Position numbers and translations under genes: made by a program
The notes under the pieces: model-generated
The model's input: the letters and a program-made list of their open reading frames with translations, nothing else
The model's database searches: none
Told to the model about the DNA's origin: nothing
Shown here: piece by piece, positions 33,273-35,921 of the stretch
How positions within the stretch are numbered: position 1 is the first letter of the stretch
Layout of the letters: each line of letters starts with the position of its first letter
Assembly (NCBI GenBank): GCA_031279085.1
Contig: JAITJD010000003.1
Coordinates: forward strand, 1-35,921
Source: Rickettsiales bacterium
GTDB lineage: Bacteria; Pseudomonadota; Alphaproteobacteria; Rs-D84
DNA: 35,921 nucleotides
Reading direction: 5' to 3'

Positions 33273-33303
33273 ATGGAAAATTTACGCATGTTATTCCCCG
33301 GCT

Positions 33304-33331
33304 TTGTTTGATTTGTTTTTTGTGATATAAT
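33304..33331 (+). promoter_or_regulatory. Promoter giving a probably leaderless mRNA
   Basis: TTGTTT (33304-33309) and TATAAT (33326-33331) are 16 bases apart. The ATG at 33339 is only 7 bases after the -10, so transcription would begin at or next to the start codon. No Shine-Dalgarno is present, consistent with a leaderless transcript. Confidence 0.6.
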
Positions 33332-33338
33332 TTTATTT

Positions 33339-34583
33339 ATGAATAAAAGCAAAATCTTTGCCATTTGCTATGCGCTATTTACGCTATGCGCCGGCGCGGG
33401 GTGCGATTTGCAGCCAAAGATAGCTTCGCTGCCCGATTCTGTCGGCGACTTTATCTCATCGCGTTATCCCGCATTGCTGGCCGACCCCGAAAAGGAAGCG
33501 GAAATATATAATTCCGCCGCAACCGACTACGGAGTCTATGCGTCGCCCGAACTTTACGGCACCGACAACGTTGCCGACTATGTCTTGTATTCCAGCATTG
33601 ACGATTATACATTAAAGCCGGAAAGCTCGGTAATGTGGGAGCCCTTGGTTTTGACAAGCGACGGTTCCGCAGATTATTTGAAAATACCTGATCGCGAATC
33701 TGGCGCGCCGACGGAAATAAGAGTTGAAAAAGGCGACACTCTTTATTCATTGGCTAAAAAGTATTCGCTCTCTGTCAACGAGCTGGCTGAAATGAATAAT
33801 TTATCCGCACCTTATGCGTTGGCCATAGGACAAAAATTAAAGCTTGCAAAAAAAGCCGCCGCAGTCGAATCGGGCGCGGCGCCGATTCCAACACTTATTG
33901 CCGCCAAGGTGGAAATAGAAGAAATAGCCGTCGGGACGGGCGACACACTTTATTCGCTTTCTAGAAAATATTCCATACCAATCAATGATCTGGCGGTCAT
34001 GAACAAATTGTCCGCGCCTTTTGCATTAAAGGTCGGACAAAAGCTGAAAGTGCCGAAGCTAAAAGCCGCCCCGGACAAGCCGCAGACAACATCGAAAGTC
34101 GTCCAGGCGCCAATCGAGCCCAAGTCGTCCGCGCCTTTGGAAAAGCCAAAAGAAAAAATCTCTTCGGATCCGACAAAAGCGCTGCCAACTATTGCCGCGC
34201 GTTCTTCTTCGAAGTTCAGCTGGCCTGTCCGCGGGAAAATTTTGTCCGCTTTCGGCGCAAAATCAAACGGGCTTTACAACGACGGAATTAATATCATCGC
34301 AAAACAAGGCGACAAAATCGCCGCTGCGGAAAACGGAGTGGTCGCCTACGCCGGCAATGAAGTGAAAGGAATGGGAAATTTGGTGATTATCCAGCACTCT
34401 GGCGGCTGGATGACAGTTTACGCCCACATGGATAAAATGTCGGTTCGCCGCGGCGTCAAAATAACGGTAGGACAGCAAATCGGAACAGTCGGACAGACCG
34501 GCAAAGTGGACAAGCCTCAGCTGCACTTTGAAATCCGCAAAGGCACCAAGGCTTACGACCCATCGTCATATTTAAAAAAATAA
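33339..34583 (+). CDS. NlpD-like protein, two LysM domains and a degenerate M23 domain
   Basis: NlpD/EnvC-type proteins bind peptidoglycan and activate cell-division amidases. The 414-residue product has a signal-like N-terminus with a possible lipidated cysteine (CAGAGCDLQ, weak lipobox). Two LysM domains follow (127-170 and 196-240), both containing GDTLYSL and KYS. A Pro/Lys-rich linker leads to a C-terminal M23 domain (about 290-414). The zinc site is altered: the usual H-x3-D reads NDGIN (YNDGINII), and the late H-x-H reads LHFE, as in catalytically inactive NlpD. An activator role is therefore more likely than cleavage. It lies near tatC, as in other alphaproteobacteria, but two unrelated genes are in between. 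Confidence 0.88.
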   Translation: MNKSKIFAICYALFTLCAGAGCDLQPKIASLPDSVGDFISSRYPALLADPEKEAEIYNSAATDYGVYASPELYGTDNVADYVLYSSIDDYTLKPESSVMWEPLVLTSDGSADYLKIPDRESGAPTEIRVEKGDTLYSLAKKYSLSVNELAEMNNLSAPYALAIGQKLKLAKKAAAVESGAAPIPTLIAAKVEIEEIAVGTGDTLYSLSRKYSIPINDLAVMNKLSAPFALKVGQKLKVPKLKAAPDKPQTTSKVVQAPIEPKSSAPLEKPKEKISSDPTKALPTIAARSSSKFSWPVRGKILSAFGAKSNGLYNDGINIIAKQGDKIAAAENGVVAYAGNEVKGMGNLVIIQHSGGWMTVYAHMDKMSVRRGVKITVGQQIGTVGQTGKVDKPQLHFEIRKGTKAYDPSSYLKK

Positions 34584-34669
34584 TGCCAATACATTGTGTA
34601 TATACATAAATATGTAAGCATATCTTTGTTTGTCTAATTATGCGGGGGCGTTTGTCGAATAAGAAAAAC

Positions 34670-34697
34670 TTGCAATTTGTTGAAAAATGTATATAAT
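34670..34697 (+). promoter_or_regulatory. Promoter of tRNA-Lys
   Basis: TTGCAA (34670-34675) and TATAAT (34692-34697) are 16 bases apart and 22 bases before the tRNA 5' end. Confidence 0.65.
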
Positions 34698-34719
34698 CGG
34701 CAAGACTTTTATAAGACCC

Positions 34720-34795
34720 GGGTGCGTAGCTCAGTTGGTAGAGCAACTGACTCTTAATCAGTGGGTCTGGGGTTCGAATCCCCACGCGCCCACCA
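34720..34795 (+). tRNA. tRNA-Lys (anticodon CTT), CCA encoded
   Basis: A complete 76-nt cloverleaf: acceptor GGGTGCG/CGCGCCC (one T-G pair), D-arm AGCTCAGTTGGTAGAGC, anticodon arm ACTGA-CTCTTAA-TCAGT with CTT, T-arm GGGGTTCGAATCCCC, discriminator A and encoded CCA. Confidence 0.97.
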
Positions 34796-34829
34796 AGTTC
34801 AAACCGCCGCAATCGCGGCGGCAAAACTT
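34795..34829 (+). terminator. Hairpin directly after tRNA-Lys
   Basis: CCGCCGC (34804-34810) pairs with GCGGCGG (34815-34821), nested in AAGTT/AACTT. No T run follows; it could serve processing or termination of the tRNA transcript. Confidence 0.5.
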
Positions 34830-34843
34830 GAATACCTCTCTCA

Positions 34844-34866
34844 TTGGGGCGGGGAACCCGCCCCAA
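34844..34866. terminator. Strong GC-rich hairpin between tRNA-Lys and the convergent gene
   Basis: TTGGGGCGGG (34844-34853) pairs perfectly with CCCGCCCCAA (34857-34866) around a 3-base loop. It lies between convergent transcripts; no T run is present. Confidence 0.5.
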
Positions 34867-34907
34867 ACCCCACCCTGCTTCGGCCTGTTCGCTATGCTCA
34901 CAGGCAT

Positions 34908-35372
34908 TCAAACCCCGAGCCCCGAAAACAGCGCCGACCGTAAGTCGGAATAGCTCCTGGCGACGGACGCGCAGTAGCTAGTGCAATTGTCCGCGCAATT
35001 AGACGAGGAGCTGTCGCCGGCGAAGACCCACGAACCCCACACAGAACCCAAGTCTGTTCCGTACATCCTGCACCAACAATACTGTCCGACGCTGGAATTA
35101 AATGTTGGATTTCCTGCAACAGCAACACTTCCAGGTGTAGCAGAGCAACCGCTGGCGCCGTAAAATAATCTTACATTGCTGCCGGTGCAGCCAAAAACAG
35201 CCCAGCCGCCTGTGTAGAAGGTGCTTGTATAACCACTGCACGAAGTCGGACTTGTCGGTGTTGAAGAATAACACGCATAACCTGTTGCGCCATTCGCCGT
35301 GCTAACCGACACCGCAACAGCCATAATCATGCACAAAATTGTACATAACAAACCACCCTTTGGATTAGGCAT
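34908..35372 (-). CDS. Small secreted cysteine-rich protein
   Basis: The 154-residue product has a signal peptide (MPNPKGGLLCTILCMIMAVAVSVSTANGA). The mature part is rich in Ser, Gly, Thr and Cys, with a motif block VGQYCWCRMYG, then WVFAGDSSSSNCADNCTSYCA and a closing FRSA-like LRSALFSGLG. Spaced cysteines suggest a disulfide-stabilised fold. No good Shine-Dalgarno precedes the ATG at 35372; GGGTGG lies before an internal TTG, an alternative start about 7 codons in. The first 14 bases (ATGCCTAATCCAAA) are repeated upstream at 35444-35457. I do not recognise a characterised family; it looks like a member of a lineage-specific secreted family. Confidence 0.75.
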   Translation of the reverse strand: MPNPKGGLLCTILCMIMAVAVSVSTANGATGYACYSSTPTSPTSCSGYTSTFYTGGWAVFGCTGSNVRLFYGASGCSATPGSVAVAGNPTFNSSVGQYCWCRMYGTDLGSVWGSWVFAGDSSSSNCADNCTSYCASVARSYSDLRSALFSGLGV

Positions 35373-35457
35373 ATCGGGGGGATTAAAATGTCGCAGAAAT
35401 CAAGGATTTTTAAAAATAAAAAAACGCCGAAAATAAACGGTGGTTTGGATTAGGCAT
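35359..35457 (-). repeat. Direct repeat of a start-codon segment
   Basis: ATGCCTAATCCAAA occurs on the minus strand at 35359-35372 (start of the secreted gene) and at 35444-35457. The upstream copy opens a 15-codon ORF (MPNPNHRLFSAFFYF, then stop). GGTGGTTT (35439-35446) and AAACCACC (35350-35357) form an inverted repeat around the interval. Confidence 0.6.
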
Positions 35458-35519
35458 AGTTTTATAGAACTTTTATGGCCATATTATGCGCTGTTTTCAG
35501 ACTGTTGTCAATTGAGAAA

Positions 35520-35640
35520 TTGTCCCCCTTGGTAAAGAGGGACTAATCCGAACGTGGGGTTAGCCCCTCTTGATAAAGAGGGGAGAAAAGCTGGGAGCTT
35601 GCGCCAGCCAAGCGACCCAAGCTTTTCAGGGAGATTTCTG
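35520..35640 (+). repeat. Interspersed palindromic repeat, copy 1
   Basis: The unit contains two hairpins, GTCCCCCTT-AAGAGGGAC (35522-35543) and CCCCTCTTGATAAAGAGGGG (35564-35583), a variable middle, and ends in GGGAGATTTCT. Copy 2 is the same type of unit in the opposite orientation. The stretch 35373-35921 holds no gene that I can support, only the repeat at 35444 and these two units. Confidence 0.75.
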
Positions 35641-35764
35641 GTTAAAGGTTGGCACTAATAGAATTTGGTTTATACGAAGGATTTATTCTTAATAATAAAA
35701 AAACAAATATTCTTTTCTTATAAACAAAAATACAAAGAAAAATCTTCTCTGTTATAATTAAAAA

Positions 35765-35878
35765 GAAATCTCCCCGCTTTTCCGGCAATCAAGCTTGCTC
35801 GTAAAACCTCCCCTCTTTATCAAGAGGGGCACAACTCCCCGCAAGCTCGGATTTGTCCCCCTTGGTAAAGGGGGACAG
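35765..35878 (-). repeat. Interspersed palindromic repeat, copy 2 (inverted)
   Basis: Reverse-complemented, this stretch reads GTCCCCCTTTACCAAGGGGGAC, a short variable part, GCCCCTCTTGATAAAGAGGGG, a variable middle and GGGGAGATTTCT, matching copy 1 block by block. The two copies face each other across 124 bases of A/T-rich sequence without an ORF. Further similar sequence (ending CTCTTGGGGGA) continues to the right edge. Confidence 0.75.
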
Positions 35879-35921
35879 AGTTTATTGGCGAGCACAGCGA
35901 GCCTAGAAACTCTTGGGGGAT

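Noticed and set aside
35520-35878. CRISPR array
   Set aside because: Only two repeat units, in inverted orientation and internally palindromic, without regular spacers.

Overview
The window reads as chromosomal DNA from an alphaproteobacterium, most likely an uncultured host-associated (gut-type) lineage. The grounds are typical alphaproteobacterial housekeeping genes and gene neighbours (dnaA near rpsT, a tat cluster near a LysM-M23 gene, gatCAB, suf genes), set among many small secreted, cysteine-rich or coiled-coil proteins that I cannot match to characterised families. No phage, transposase, CRISPR array or rRNA operon was seen.

Layout. 1-1424: a cysteine-rich secreted protein running off the left edge, behind a structured leader. 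1731-6420: dnaA, dprA, a secreted protein, plsY (all minus strand), then rpsT (plus). 6800-9408: a type IVb pilus-like secretin with a TcpQ/PilL-like partner. 9590-14995: a membrane-anchored protein, sufB, an unrelated minus-strand gene, sufC, a polytopic membrane protein and an AI-2E family transporter. 15001-16399: a second cysteine-rich secreted protein with the same type of leader. 16500-23527: nrnA-like and ruvX (minus), then gatC, gatA, antisense tRNA-Phe, gatB, a small ORF, a Nudix protein and miaB. 23531-25093: an autotransporter-like outer-membrane protein. 25224-26240: an unknown helical protein and a small Dps-like protein. 26339-31161: recJ, lolA, an M23 endopeptidase, tatB, a PPOx-like gene and tatC, mostly overlapping or tightly spaced. 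31210-33237: a two-gene coiled-coil secreted operon with the third leader copy. 33339-34795: an NlpD-like LysM-M23 protein and tRNA-Lys. 34908-35921: a small cysteine-rich secreted protein and an inverted pair of interspersed palindromic repeats.

The most interesting signal is a family of three structured 5' leader elements (about 1461-1634, 16235-16399 and 33062-33237, all minus strand). Each has a promoter -10, a first hairpin, a long-range closing stem around inner hairpins, a conserved GG(T/C)GGTTGGAG(G/C)TT block (plus-strand sense) and a final terminator-like hairpin about 25-35 nt before the start codon of a secreted protein. Stem sequences differ among copies while pairing is kept, and the conserved block can pair in competing ways, including with the Shine-Dalgarno sequence of its own gene. 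This looks like an undescribed cis-regulatory RNA or terminated small RNA.

Other points: DnaA appears to lack the arginine finger and the sensor I and II residues while keeping Walker A, Walker B and the DNA-binding signature; a glycine-rich membrane-like segment recurs in four secreted proteins; and such secreted genes sit inside otherwise conserved gene neighbourhoods (plsY/dprA, tatC/nlpD). All functional calls rest on reading motifs by eye; no database search was run.
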